The translations under genes were made by a program, and so were the position numbers. From Gammaproteobacteria bacterium (lineage in GTDB: Bacteria > Pseudomonadota > Gammaproteobacteria > Pseudomonadales > Pseudohongiellaceae), in contig RFVC01000003.1 in the NCBI GenBank assembly GCA_009922595.1, positions 17,721 through 81,720 of the forward strand: a stretch of 64,000 bases of DNA, read 5' to 3'. Below, one piece after another: positions 1-8,430 of the stretch. The notes beneath the pieces were generated by a model. The model made no database searches and was not told the DNA's origin. It saw only the letters and a program-made list of their open reading frames with translations. The first letter of the stretch is position 1. Each line of letters begins with the position of its first letter.

Positions 1-205
1 TGACAAGTTCGGTTGTTGTACCAGCATCAAGATCAACAACAGCTGATGCGGACAAGATCAACTTGTCTTCCTGAGGCTGGTAAATCGACTGAAAATTCTC
101 ATTTTCACTGCCAGGCTCCATGGCGCTTGCGTCTGCCAAAGTCTCGGCAAATACTGCGGGTGCCAGCAATATACTCGAAACCAAGACTTTAGATACACTG
201 GTCAT
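1..205 (-). CDS. Secreted protein of unknown function, N-terminal part only
   Basis: The first 68 codons of a minus-strand gene are visible; the rest lies beyond the left edge. The ATG at 203-205 opens a protein starting MTSVSKVLVSSILLAPAVFA, a typical Sec signal peptide with a cleavage site after AVFA at about residue 20. The mature part seen is acidic, Ser/Glu/Asp rich, with no recognisable domain. No in-frame stop occurs up to position 1. An ATG a few bases upstream is closed by a TGA two codons later, so 205 is the best start. It is separated from the MFS gene, on the same strand, by a strong terminator, so it is its own transcription unit. Function unknown. Confidence 0.6.
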   Translation of the reverse strand, partial: MTSVSKVLVSSILLAPAVFAETLADASAMEPGSENENFQSIYQPQEDKLILSASAVVDLDAGTTTELV

Positions 206-231
206 ATCATCATTGTAAACCGTAAAAAACA

Positions 232-258
232 AAAAGGCAGGCCTATGGCCTGCCTTTT
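232..258 (-). terminator. Rho-independent terminator of the MFS transporter gene
   Basis: A 12-bp perfect inverted repeat (arms AAAAGGCAGGCC and GGCCTGCCTTTT) with a 3-nt loop lies 20 bp past the stop of the minus-strand MFS gene. Read on the minus strand the stem ends in a T-rich tract, as expected for an intrinsic terminator. Confidence 0.85.
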
Positions 259-278
259 ATTTATCCAGCTTGACTTGA

Positions 279-1661
279 TCAGGTGGCTGCTGGCATCCCC
301 ATGCCTTCAGCCTGTGGTTCACTTTCCGCTTCCGCCGCTGCCAGCTCCTGCGGATCATCTGTCTTCATCTTGAGGAAAAGTAGTGCGATCGCAGCCAGTA
401 ATGAGCCGGCGGCCAATACCATGGCAACCGTTGGCAAACCTTTATCGGCCTCAAACAGGAAGCCCGCCAAGATTGGGGCAAGCACTGCACCTGCCCTGCC
501 CACGCCGATGACAAAGCCCGTACCGGTGGCGCGCACGTGTGTGGGGAAGGAATAAGCAACAATCGAATAGAGTCCTGACACGCCAGCGTTGCCAAAAAAG
601 CCAGCAAACGCGGCCAGCAGAGCCATACGATCAAGATCAGCAGGCGTTCTGCCGAAGACCGCCACACCAACAAAGGTCAAAAGCAGAATCCAGATAGTCA
701 GGGGCTTCAATCCGATGCGCGCTGTCAGTACCCCGAATGTCGCACCACCGATTGCACCACCAACATTAGCCCAGGTCAGGACACCGCCGGCCGCCGCCGC
801 GGCAAAACCCATGTCGGCCACAATCTTTGGCGTCCACTTGAGAATGAAGTAGAAGGTCGTGATGTGGAAAAAATACGCTGCTGTAACAATGATGGTTGTC
901 ATGGCCAACGTTGGTGAGAATATGTCCGCTACTGATTTCTTCTTTTCCTCTTCATCAACTTCGGGCAGCGTTGACACGCTTTCTTTACCCAGTTTAGCCA
1001 TGGAAGCGTTGACTTTATCCAGTGCGCCTTCAGGTTGCTTCCGGGTCAGCCAATGGACAGATTCAGGGACAAGGAAGTACACAATGGGAATCAAAGCGCC
1101 GGTAACAATTGCGCCGAAATAGAATACAGAGCGCCAGTCAAAGTTAACCAGCAGGTAGCTCCTGGCAATCATGCCGCCGAATACGCCACCCAGCGGATAG
1201 CCAATCACCATCAGTGAAATACAAAGGCTGCGCCACTTGTTGTTGGAAAATTCCGCCACGGTGGCATTGGTGCAGGAAAGCATACCGCCGATTCCAAGGC
1301 CTGTTAGCACACGCCAGACACAGAGAATAATGGCAGAGCTGGATGTAGTGGCAAGAAACATACCAAAGGCCATAACGATCAGGCAGCCAAGCAGTGTTTT
1401 GCGCCTGCCGAGTCCATCTGCTACACCCCCAAGAAAAATTGAACCGATGGCCATGCCGATAAGCTCGGCCGACAACACAAAGCCCAGACCTGCAGCAGAA
1501 ATACCCCATTCGTCGGCAATACCCGGAGAAGCAAAGCTGATAGCCAGAACATCAAATCCGTCCATGGCATTAAGAAAAACAGTAATGGCGACAACAATGA
1601 TCATGGGTGTAGTCATTGCAGTCTGGTCCAGAACCTTACGCGGATCAGTGGAAGTATTCAT
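279..1661 (-). CDS. MFS transporter, aromatic acid:H+ symporter (AAHS) type
   Basis: A 460-residue inner-membrane secondary transporter with about 12 hydrophobic segments. TM1 carries the DGFD motif (residues 34-37), a hallmark of the AAHS family (PcaK, BenK and relatives). The loop between TM2 and TM3 has the MFS signature GGVADGLGRRKT (about 78-89), and TM4 has the conserved Arg in WRVLTGLG. The family imports aromatic or other organic acids with protons; the substrate here cannot be named. The C-terminal tail is Glu/Ala rich and cytosolic. The gene stands alone, with its own terminator downstream and a 206-bp gap to the divergent metallo-hydrolase gene. No aromatic catabolic genes lie beside it. 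Confidence 0.85.
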   Translation of the reverse strand: MNTSTDPRKVLDQTAMTTPMIIVVAITVFLNAMDGFDVLAISFASPGIADEWGISAAGLGFVLSAELIGMAIGSIFLGGVADGLGRRKTLLGCLIVMAFGMFLATTSSSAIILCVWRVLTGLGIGGMLSCTNATVAEFSNNKWRSLCISLMVIGYPLGGVFGGMIARSYLLVNFDWRSVFYFGAIVTGALIPIVYFLVPESVHWLTRKQPEGALDKVNASMAKLGKESVSTLPEVDEEEKKKSVADIFSPTLAMTTIIVTAAYFFHITTFYFILKWTPKIVADMGFAAAAAGGVLTWANVGGAIGGATFGVLTARIGLKPLTIWILLLTFVGVAVFGRTPADLDRMALLAAFAGFFGNAGVSGLYSIVAYSFPTHVRATGTGFVIGVGRAGAVLAPILAGFLFEADKGLPTVAMVLAAGSLLAAIALLFLKMKTDDPQELAAAEAESEPQAEGMGMPAAT

Positions 1662-1867
1662 GTTAGCGAGTGTCCCCTTTAACCTAAGTGAAAGCGCCTT
1701 GGGCGCGGCAATTAAAATTAAATAGTCAGTAGATTCTTATTGTTATCGATGAAGCATAATCCACAGCTGTACACATGACAAGAAAGAGCGGGGCTGTAGC
1801 ATGGAATGTTCAGATGGGCTCATTTATACTGCCCCTCCCGAATTCAACAGGAATTGGTTAAAAACGC

Positions 1868-2800
1868 ATGCTCGCCACCAGACGCATCATCCAGGGTATT
1901 CATACACTGCTTTCCAGGTTTTTGACTTTCGCCCTCGCCAACCTGCTTCTTTCTCAGGCAGGCCTTGCGCAGAATATGAACGTCCAGCGCATCGGCAATT
2001 CCATGGCTGTAATATCCGGCAGCGGCACCAATATCCTGGTCAAGCAGGTCGCAGGCAACGAACTCATTGTGGTCGACGGCGGACATGCCGAATATGCCGA
2101 TGCCACCGCTGAAACAATCGCGGAAGCATTCGGACTAGACAGCTTCACAATCTCTTTGCTTTTTAATACCCACTGGCATCCCGAGCAAACAGGACTGAAC
2201 GCCAAAGTTTTTGGTACAGCGCGGATTTTCGCTCATGAAAACACGCGTCAGTGGCTGACCACGCCTGTGACGCGTCCCTGGGATGGCATCAGGATAGAAC
2301 CCCTGCCGGAAAACGCTCAGCCAAATGAAACCTTTTTCCATTACGGTGAACTGACCCACGGCGATACCGAAATGCTTTATGGCTACCTGCGCCAGGCCCA
2401 CACTGATGGCGACATGTACGTGTATTTCCCGGAAGAAAACGTGCTCCATGCAGGCGGCGTTATCGAAAATACCGGCTGGCCTTTGATGGACTGGTGGACA
2501 GGCGGCTGGATCGGCGGGCTGGCCAACAGTCTCGAAGTGCTGCTTGAAATCATCAACGAGGACACCGTAATCGTGCCAGCCAACGGCCAGCTCATGACCA
2601 AGGACGACCTGGTGGCCATGCGAGAAATGTACGCCACCATTTTTGAACGTATCAGTACCGGATTTCGCAATGCCAACAGCGTAGATGACACCTTAGCTGA
2701 AATGCCAACGGCAGAATTCGACGATCAGTTCGGCGATCCAGAGCAGTTTATCCGCCGCTCTCATGAAAGCCTGATCCCCCACTATACGCCCGACGCCTAA
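1868..2800 (+). CDS. Metallo-beta-lactamase-fold protein with an altered second metal site
   Basis: A 310-residue exported protein: hydrophobic segment at residues 18-34 ending AGLAQ (likely signal peptide), then a metallo-beta-lactamase fold (about 40-240). The zinc motif normally reading HxHxDH appears as H102-W-H104-P-E106-Q107. The third His of site 1 is kept (H178 in AHTDGD). The usual GD of motif 4 reads HAGGV (G197), and the last His of GHG reads ANG (N239). Thus the three-His Zn1 site is present while all Zn2 ligands seem replaced. It resembles exported MBL hydrolases of broad function; substrate unknown. The ATG at 1868 is the first in frame. It has its own promoter region divergent from the MFS gene. 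Confidence 0.8.
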   Translation: MLATRRIIQGIHTLLSRFLTFALANLLLSQAGLAQNMNVQRIGNSMAVISGSGTNILVKQVAGNELIVVDGGHAEYADATAETIAEAFGLDSFTISLLFNTHWHPEQTGLNAKVFGTARIFAHENTRQWLTTPVTRPWDGIRIEPLPENAQPNETFFHYGELTHGDTEMLYGYLRQAHTDGDMYVYFPEENVLHAGGVIENTGWPLMDWWTGGWIGGLANSLEVLLEIINEDTVIVPANGQLMTKDDLVAMREMYATIFERISTGFRNANSVDDTLAEMPTAEFDDQFGDPEQFIRRSHESLIPHYTPDA

Positions 2801-3051
2801 ACCGGCCCCCGCTTGCATATTTCTTGAATATTTCTGCCTATTTGGCTTTATAAGGTATTGTAAATTCTAAATTTTTTTATATTTTTCTGCGCCTAATAGC
2901 AATAACCAAAACCAGCCCCCAGCCGCATATAACGGATGAAAATTCTTCCATATTTCAGTAAACTGCTGAGAGACTTTTGAGGATAAATTTCATAATCAAA
3001 GCCTTAACACCAGCCTGGTAAAAGCCAGATACCTGACAGGGAGAAGTATTA

Positions 3052-4362
3052 ATGTTTATCAGCAAAAAGCATCTTTCACGCCGAACGGTACTGAGAGGTC
3101 TTGGAACGAGTGTTGGACTACCACTCCTCGACGCCATGGTTCCTGCTGCCACTGCCATTGCCCAGACTGCTGCCAATGTCCAACCGCGCCTTGGCTTTAT
3201 TTATTTCCCCCATGGTGCGGTCATGGATCGTTGGACACCGACTGCTACCGGCACTGGTTTTGAGGTACCTGAAATTCTTGCCCCAGCAGTGGCGCACAAG
3301 AGCAAGATGACCGTCATCTCCGGTCTTAGAAACAAGCCCGCTGAAAGCAACGATCCGCATGGTATTGTGGTAGGCACATGGCTGCGCTGTGTTGCGCCGA
3401 ACGATTTCAGTGATCCATCCAAAGGTATCACGGCTGACCAGTTGGCTGCACAGACCATCGGTCAGAGTACAACCTTCCCTTCCATCGAGTTAGGCACACC
3501 TTCTGGTGGCCCCTGCGCACCAGGATTTTCATGCTCCTTCGGCAGCTCCCTGGCTTTCCAGACACCGGAGCTTGGCCTGCCAATAGAAAATAATCCGCGC
3601 AAATTGTTCTTTCAGCTCTTTGGACAGGGCGATGATGCGGCGGAACGCGCGGCGATTGTTGATGAAACCGGCAGCATCCTGGACTCCATCATGGCCGATG
3701 CCAGCAGCTTGCAGAAAAAACTGGGTGCAGAAGATGTAGCAAAAGTCGACAGTTATCTTGAGTCAGTGCGCGAAATTGAACGCCGCGTTCAGATGATGAA
3801 GAGTCAGGACCTGTCGGGCGTGGAAATACCGCCTGCCCCGATCGGCATCCCCGGAGATTTTGAAGAACACCTGACCATACTCTTTGACCTGCTGGCCGTT
3901 GCCTACCAGATCAACCTGACAAACGTGGCGACCTTCCTGATGGAAAAAGAAGTGAGCATGCGCACCTATGCCAATCTTGGCGTTACCGAAGCATTCCATC
4001 CGCTTTCACACCATGGTGACGATCCTGACAAGAAAGTCAGGCTGGCCCGTGTTCAGGCTTTCCACACGCAGATATTCACCAAGTTCCTCGATCGGCTGGA
4101 TGCCATGGAGGAAGGCAACGGAACCGTACTCGACAACTCCATGATCCTGTTCGGCTCCAATATGAGCAACAGTGACAAGCACAACCAGGATCCACTGCCT
4201 AACGCCGTATTCGGCCTGGGCGGCGGCAACATCCGTGGCGGCCGGCACCTGGCCTATCCGCAGGATACACCACATGCCAACCTGCTCTTGACCTTACTCA
4301 ATCGAGCCGGCGTCAACCAGGAAAGCTTTGGTGATGCCTCAGGTGAGCTGTCAGAAGTTTAA
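3052..4362 (+). CDS. DUF1552 (HXXSHH) family Tat-exported protein
   Basis: A 436-residue protein with a twin-arginine signal (SRRTVLRGLG at 9-18, then a hydrophobic stretch ending AIAQ near 38) and the HXXSHH motif HPLSHH at 316-321 that defines DUF1552 (Pfam PF07586). The family is common in planctomycetes and marine gammaproteobacteria, usually beside a DUF1587/1588/1592 c-type partner; biochemical function is unknown. That partner is not seen upstream here (MBL-fold gene instead), although an ankyrin-repeat exported protein follows by 35 bp, as often found. The start is supported by a strong ribosome-binding site, GGGAGAAG at 3039-3046, ending 5 nt before the ATG. That site is complementary to a loop of the candidate sRNA at 17874. 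Confidence 0.85.
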   Translation: MFISKKHLSRRTVLRGLGTSVGLPLLDAMVPAATAIAQTAANVQPRLGFIYFPHGAVMDRWTPTATGTGFEVPEILAPAVAHKSKMTVISGLRNKPAESNDPHGIVVGTWLRCVAPNDFSDPSKGITADQLAAQTIGQSTTFPSIELGTPSGGPCAPGFSCSFGSSLAFQTPELGLPIENNPRKLFFQLFGQGDDAAERAAIVDETGSILDSIMADASSLQKKLGAEDVAKVDSYLESVREIERRVQMMKSQDLSGVEIPPAPIGIPGDFEEHLTILFDLLAVAYQINLTNVATFLMEKEVSMRTYANLGVTEAFHPLSHHGDDPDKKVRLARVQAFHTQIFTKFLDRLDAMEEGNGTVLDNSMILFGSNMSNSDKHNQDPLPNAVFGLGGGNIRGGRHLAYPQDTPHANLLLTLLNRAGVNQESFGDASGELSEV

Positions 4363-4397
4363 TTTATGAAATAAAAGAAAACAGGCAAGTGATCAAA

Positions 4398-6023
4398 ATG
4401 TCACTCTTGCGGCAAAAGCTTTTTCTCTTTTTTATCTTGATCAGCCCTGCTCTGGCCATGGGGCATGGTAATCTTGCGGATGTAGTTGACGGAGGAAATC
4501 GGGGTCATGCGCTGGAAATGATCCGCGAAGGCACTGATGTCAATGCAGTCCAGTCGGACGGCACTTCTGCCCTGCTCTATGCCATACACCAGAACGACCT
4601 TGAACTGGCCACTGCCCTTGTAACTGCCGGAGCAAGCCCAAATCACCAGAATGAATACGGCGCCAGCACCATGGGCGAAGCCGCAATGTTGGGCAACTCG
4701 GAAATCCTGAAATTGCTGCTGGAAAATGGCGCGAATGCCAACCTGCCTAATCTTGAAGGTGAAACACCTCTCATGGTCGTTGCCAGGGCCGGCAATCTGG
4801 AAGCTGCCGCCCTGCTAATCGAATACGGTGCTGACCTGAATGCTAGGGAGCATTGGGGCGGCCAGACCGCTGCCATGTGGGCCGCCGCTCAACAGCAGCC
4901 TGAGATGCTTGCGCTGCTGATAGAGAATGGCGCCAACATCGACCTGAAAAGCCATGCCAGAAACTGGCAGCGCACCATACTTAACGAACCGCGCCCTAAG
5001 GACATGAATAACGGCGGCTTTTCTCCGCTACACTATGCGGCGCGCGAAGGCTGCACAGAATGCATCAAGGTCCTGGCTGCAGGCAGCGCTGATTTAAATG
5101 CCACCGACCCTGACCGTGTATCACCACTTAACCTGGCACTCATCAACATGCATTTCGAATCAGCACTGGCCCTGATAGAGGCTGGTGCAGATATTAACCA
5201 GTGGGATATTTTTGGCCGCTCTCCGCTATATAACGCTATCGACATGAACACGATGCCGGTAGGTGGACGCCCCGATATCCCTTCTCTTGATATCACCACC
5301 GGCCACGACGTAGCGAAAATACTCCTGGAAAAAGGTGCCAATCCTAATATGCAGCTCAAACTGCGCCCGCCTTACCGCAACGCCGTGTTTGACCGTGGAG
5401 CTGACAACCCCTTATCCAATGGCGCTACACCTCTCATTCGAGCAGCGCGTTCTGCAGACAATGAATCAGTAAAACTTCTGCTGGAACATGGCGCACTGGT
5501 TGACCTGCCTAACTCTATGGGTCACACACCGCTGCTGGTTGTGTCAGGTATACAGTGGCCCGCCGATCCTACCCGCGGCCGTTTCAAGACAGAGGAAGAA
5601 AGTATCGAGACAATTAAACTTTTACTTGATGCCGGCGCCGACATTAATGCCCTCACCGGCGACCCTTCCATACGCCCGCAAATTACAAGCCCAGGTGATG
5701 ACCGAAGCGTAGGCTTCGAAAGAGGTAACGGCAGAAGCCCAGTTTTTGCTGACGGCCAGACGGCACTGCATGCCGCTGCTAAAGTAGGCTGGAATAAGAT
5801 TCTTAGATTTCTTATAGACCAGGGCGCTGCTCAGCAGGTTATGGATGCCTCAGGCCGAACACCCTTTGACCTCGCCATGGGACGATATACCGGGGGATTT
5901 CTGCAGCCTCCTCCCGAGCCCCTCTTTGAAACCGCTAGTCTGATTCAGGAAGCCTGCATGGCAGATGATAACTGCGTCATGGAAGCTCCTGTCGACTTTT
6001 TTAATCCGTCGGCGATACAGTAG
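4398..6023 (+). CDS. Exported ankyrin-repeat protein
   Basis: About 541 residues: a signal peptide (MSLLRQKLFLFFILISPALA) followed by roughly nine to ten ankyrin repeats, visible as recurring cores such as GETPLMVVARAGNLEAAALL and GATPLIRAARSADNESVKLL, with longer insertions between some repeats. Ankyrin repeats are protein-binding solenoids; the partner is unknown. The gene starts 35 bp after the DUF1552 stop, so the two are probably one operon. Two starts are possible, GTG at 4389 and ATG at 4398; the ATG gives a compact signal peptide and better spacing to AGGCAAG. The protein ends with a Cys-containing tail (ACMADDNC). Confidence 0.8.
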   Translation: MSLLRQKLFLFFILISPALAMGHGNLADVVDGGNRGHALEMIREGTDVNAVQSDGTSALLYAIHQNDLELATALVTAGASPNHQNEYGASTMGEAAMLGNSEILKLLLENGANANLPNLEGETPLMVVARAGNLEAAALLIEYGADLNAREHWGGQTAAMWAAAQQQPEMLALLIENGANIDLKSHARNWQRTILNEPRPKDMNNGGFSPLHYAAREGCTECIKVLAAGSADLNATDPDRVSPLNLALINMHFESALALIEAGADINQWDIFGRSPLYNAIDMNTMPVGGRPDIPSLDITTGHDVAKILLEKGANPNMQLKLRPPYRNAVFDRGADNPLSNGATPLIRAARSADNESVKLLLEHGALVDLPNSMGHTPLLVVSGIQWPADPTRGRFKTEEESIETIKLLLDAGADINALTGDPSIRPQITSPGDDRSVGFERGNGRSPVFADGQTALHAAAKVGWNKILRFLIDQGAAQQVMDASGRTPFDLAMGRYTGGFLQPPPEPLFETASLIQEACMADDNCVMEAPVDFFNPSAIQ

Positions 6024-6097
6024 CTGGCTTACTCAATTTTTACTACTAAAAACTCAAATTCACAAGATTTTTAGCGGGGAACCAAATTTCGCCTGTT

Positions 6098-6268
6098 TTA
6101 GTGAGACTCTTCATCCTGCACGCTGTTTGCTACGAATAGAATTGCCTTAAACCTGTCCATAATTTTCTGCTTAAGATTTGGCAAATTGTCACGAACATAA
6201 AACTCCTCAACCCAATTGTTCTTTAGTGCTTCAAATGAATGGGATACGGCAGTCAATGGTAGACGCGG
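6098..6268 (-). pseudogene. Decayed C-terminal coding fragment, family unknown
   Basis: In the 291-bp gap between the ankyrin and ABC genes the minus strand holds 56 open codons that read like real protein (for example EALKNNWVEEFYVRDNLPNL, ending DEESH and a stop) with no start codon and an in-frame TAG just upstream at 6269-6271. The amino-acid composition is protein-like, unlike random frames in this AT-rich gap. It looks like the tail of a deleted gene. I do not recognise the family. Confidence 0.35.
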
Positions 6269-6314
6269 CTAGTACAAGGGTTATCATTGCTGTGCTCCGC
6301 TGAAGGGAATAATT

Positions 6315-7079
6315 ATGTCCGTAGTCAAATTAAATAAATTGGTGAAAAATTATCCCAGGCCGGATAACAAAAAGGATTCTTTCTATGCCGTCAACGGCGT
6401 TTCACTGACGATTGAGGCTGGCCAGATTTACGGCATACTTGGTCCAAACGGCGCTGGCAAGACAACCACTCTGGAGATGGTAGAAGGCATCACCGACATC
6501 GACGACGGCTCTGCCAGTGTGGATGGCATCGATGTTACTCGAAGCCCTTATGAGGTTAAGCAGATCATAGGGGTTCAGCTGCAGGCTAATGAATACTTCG
6601 ACCACCTCTCCCTCGTTGAGCTCCTGACTCTATTCAGCAATCTTTACGGCCGCGATGATGACCCACATAAACTACTTGCCAAGGTAAACCTTAGGGAAAA
6701 AGCTCTCGCTAAACCGTCCAACCTCTCCGGCGGCCAGAAGCAGCGTTTTTCAATCGCCTGTGCCCTGGTGAACGATCCCAAGGTGCTATTTCTGGACGAA
6801 CCAACCACCGGGCTCGACCCACAGGCTAAACGCAACCTGTGGGACCTGGTAAAAGAATTGAATTCCAGCGGCATGACCATCGTATTAACCACGCACAATA
6901 TGGAAGAGGCAGAGTTTCTCTGTGACCGTCTAGCCATTATGGATCACGGAAAAATTATTGCAGAGGGAGAACCCCAAGAACTTATACTTGAGCATGCACC
7001 GGAGCCGCCTCAGGCGCCTCTACACGGCAACCTAGAAGATGTTTTTCTTACTTTGACCGGTCATGAACTCAGAGAATAA
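6315..7079 (+). CDS. ABC transporter ATP-binding protein (ABC-2 exporter type)
   Basis: A 254-residue nucleotide-binding domain. Walker A is GPNGAGKT (43-50), the signature is LSGGQKQR (137-144), Walker B and the catalytic Glu are LFLDE (158-162), and the switch His is at 194 (LTTHN). It belongs to the CcmA/drug- and nod-type family that powers ABC-2 exporters. The C-terminal extension (after about 215) is short and Pro-rich. A permease follows 14 bp downstream, so the two form an export system in the inner membrane; the substrate is not predictable. The start ATG is preceded by GAAGGGAATA. Confidence 0.88.
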   Translation: MSVVKLNKLVKNYPRPDNKKDSFYAVNGVSLTIEAGQIYGILGPNGAGKTTTLEMVEGITDIDDGSASVDGIDVTRSPYEVKQIIGVQLQANEYFDHLSLVELLTLFSNLYGRDDDPHKLLAKVNLREKALAKPSNLSGGQKQRFSIACALVNDPKVLFLDEPTTGLDPQAKRNLWDLVKELNSSGMTIVLTTHNMEEAEFLCDRLAIMDHGKIIAEGEPQELILEHAPEPPQAPLHGNLEDVFLTLTGHELRE

Positions 7080-7093
7080 AAGGAACAGGGATT

Positions 7094-8188
7094 ATGGGCC
7101 GTCTAAACAAAATTCTTAAATTTGCCAAGGTCATGCTGAAGATACATTCCCGTGATCGCCAGGCCATCTTCTTTTCCCTGTTTTTCCCGTTGATGTTCAT
7201 GTTCATCATCAGTCTTGCCAGTGGCGGCGAACCCGATCCAATTGAGATGGGTATCATCAACAACGCTGAAAACAATCTGTCGACCAACTTCATTGCCTCC
7301 CTAGAAAATACACTATTGTTCAACATTACAGTGGGCGACGAGGAAAGCCTGCGGGAGCAATTAATTGCAGGTGAAAAAGTGGTTGTGCTGATATTGCCAA
7401 AAAATTTCCAGGATACAGGAAGTCCTGCCGAGCTCCAGGTCCTGATCGATGCCGCAGAGGTGCGCCAGGCCAGCATCGTTTTGCCCGTACTCGAACAGGC
7501 CCTGGTCGATGTTGAGCGCAACCTGCGTAATACCGAGCCGCTATTTTCTCTGAACATCGAGGACGTCCAGTCACGCACACAGCGTTATCTCGATTTCGTA
7601 GTACCAGGCCTGCTGGCATTCAGCATCATGAACATTGGCCTCGCCGGCAGCGGTTTCAATATTGTTGAATACCGCCGCAAAGGAATTCTCAAGCGCCTTT
7701 TTGTCACTCCAATCGAGCCCAGGGATTTTATTGGCGGGCTGGTCCTATCGAGGCTGACTATCTGCCTGATACAACTGACCGGTTTACTTCTAGCTGCTAT
7801 TTTCCTATTTGATGTGATCTTTGTCGGCAGCATTCTAACTCTCTACCTATTTATCTTTTTTGGTAGCGTCATTTTCCTATCTATTGGCTTCTGCCTTGGC
7901 AGCCTTGCCAAAACCCAGCAGGCAATTATTGCGATTGGCAATCTGGTCACCTTTCCACAGATGATACTATCAGGCATATTCTTTCCCATTGACGCTCTAC
8001 CGGCACTGGCCCAACCTGTCGCCAAACTCCTGCCCTTAAGTTTTGTGTCAGGCGGGCTCAGAGAGGTCGCCATAAACGGCGCCGATATCCTTGAGCTCAT
8101 CCCGGATGTTATCGGTATCGCTCTCTGGACTGTAGTCGCGCTGGTATTGGCGATCAGGCTTTTTGTCTGGAAGGAAGTGGCCGCCTGA
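7094..8188 (+). CDS. ABC-2 type permease
   Basis: A 364-residue membrane protein of the ABC2_membrane_3 type. It has one hydrophobic segment near residues 26-43, a large extracytoplasmic domain (about 45-170), then five hydrophobic segments from about 170 to the end. The region GLLAFSIMNIGLAGSG and the motif EYRRKGILKRLFVTP, which contacts the ATPase, are typical of this family. It lies 14 bp downstream of the ATPase gene in one operon. The large outer loop fits drug, lipid or peptide exporters of the YhhJ/YbhR kind, but the substrate is unknown. Confidence 0.87.
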   Translation: MGRLNKILKFAKVMLKIHSRDRQAIFFSLFFPLMFMFIISLASGGEPDPIEMGIINNAENNLSTNFIASLENTLLFNITVGDEESLREQLIAGEKVVVLILPKNFQDTGSPAELQVLIDAAEVRQASIVLPVLEQALVDVERNLRNTEPLFSLNIEDVQSRTQRYLDFVVPGLLAFSIMNIGLAGSGFNIVEYRRKGILKRLFVTPIEPRDFIGGLVLSRLTICLIQLTGLLLAAIFLFDVIFVGSILTLYLFIFFGSVIFLSIGFCLGSLAKTQQAIIAIGNLVTFPQMILSGIFFPIDALPALAQPVAKLLPLSFVSGGLREVAINGADILELIPDVIGIALWTVVALVLAIRLFVWKEVAA

Positions 8189-8296
8189 CCACGCCAAGCT
8201 CCGTGATTGCTAATCTATCTGGAGACCAATGTGCCAAATGGCAGAACCATGTAGATCACAAGGGAATTTTCCAACTCAAGTAGGCAAGCATTGACG

Positions 8297-8317
8297 CCCT
8301 GCCTTTACCGGGCAGGG
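8297..8317. terminator. GC-rich hairpin between convergent genes (possible terminator)
   Basis: A 7-bp perfect stem (CCCTGCC / GGGCAGG) with a short loop lies between the end of the ABC permease gene and the end of the convergent transglycosylase gene. No long T tract follows on either strand, so it is at best a weak bidirectional terminator. Confidence 0.4.
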
Positions 8318-8430
8318 GCTCGTTCACATGGCTAATCTTCATAGATCAGGTTAACCAGTAAAATCCGTGTGCCGGAGCATATATAGGTCGATACCTCCCT
8401 GATATCAGCTCCAGTGAGCTCACATCTACT

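Noticed and set aside
1237..1725. Long open frame on the plus strand across the MFS gene start.
   Set aside because: It is a shadow of the well-supported MFS gene, with Ser/Pro/Arg-rich composition and no family resemblance.
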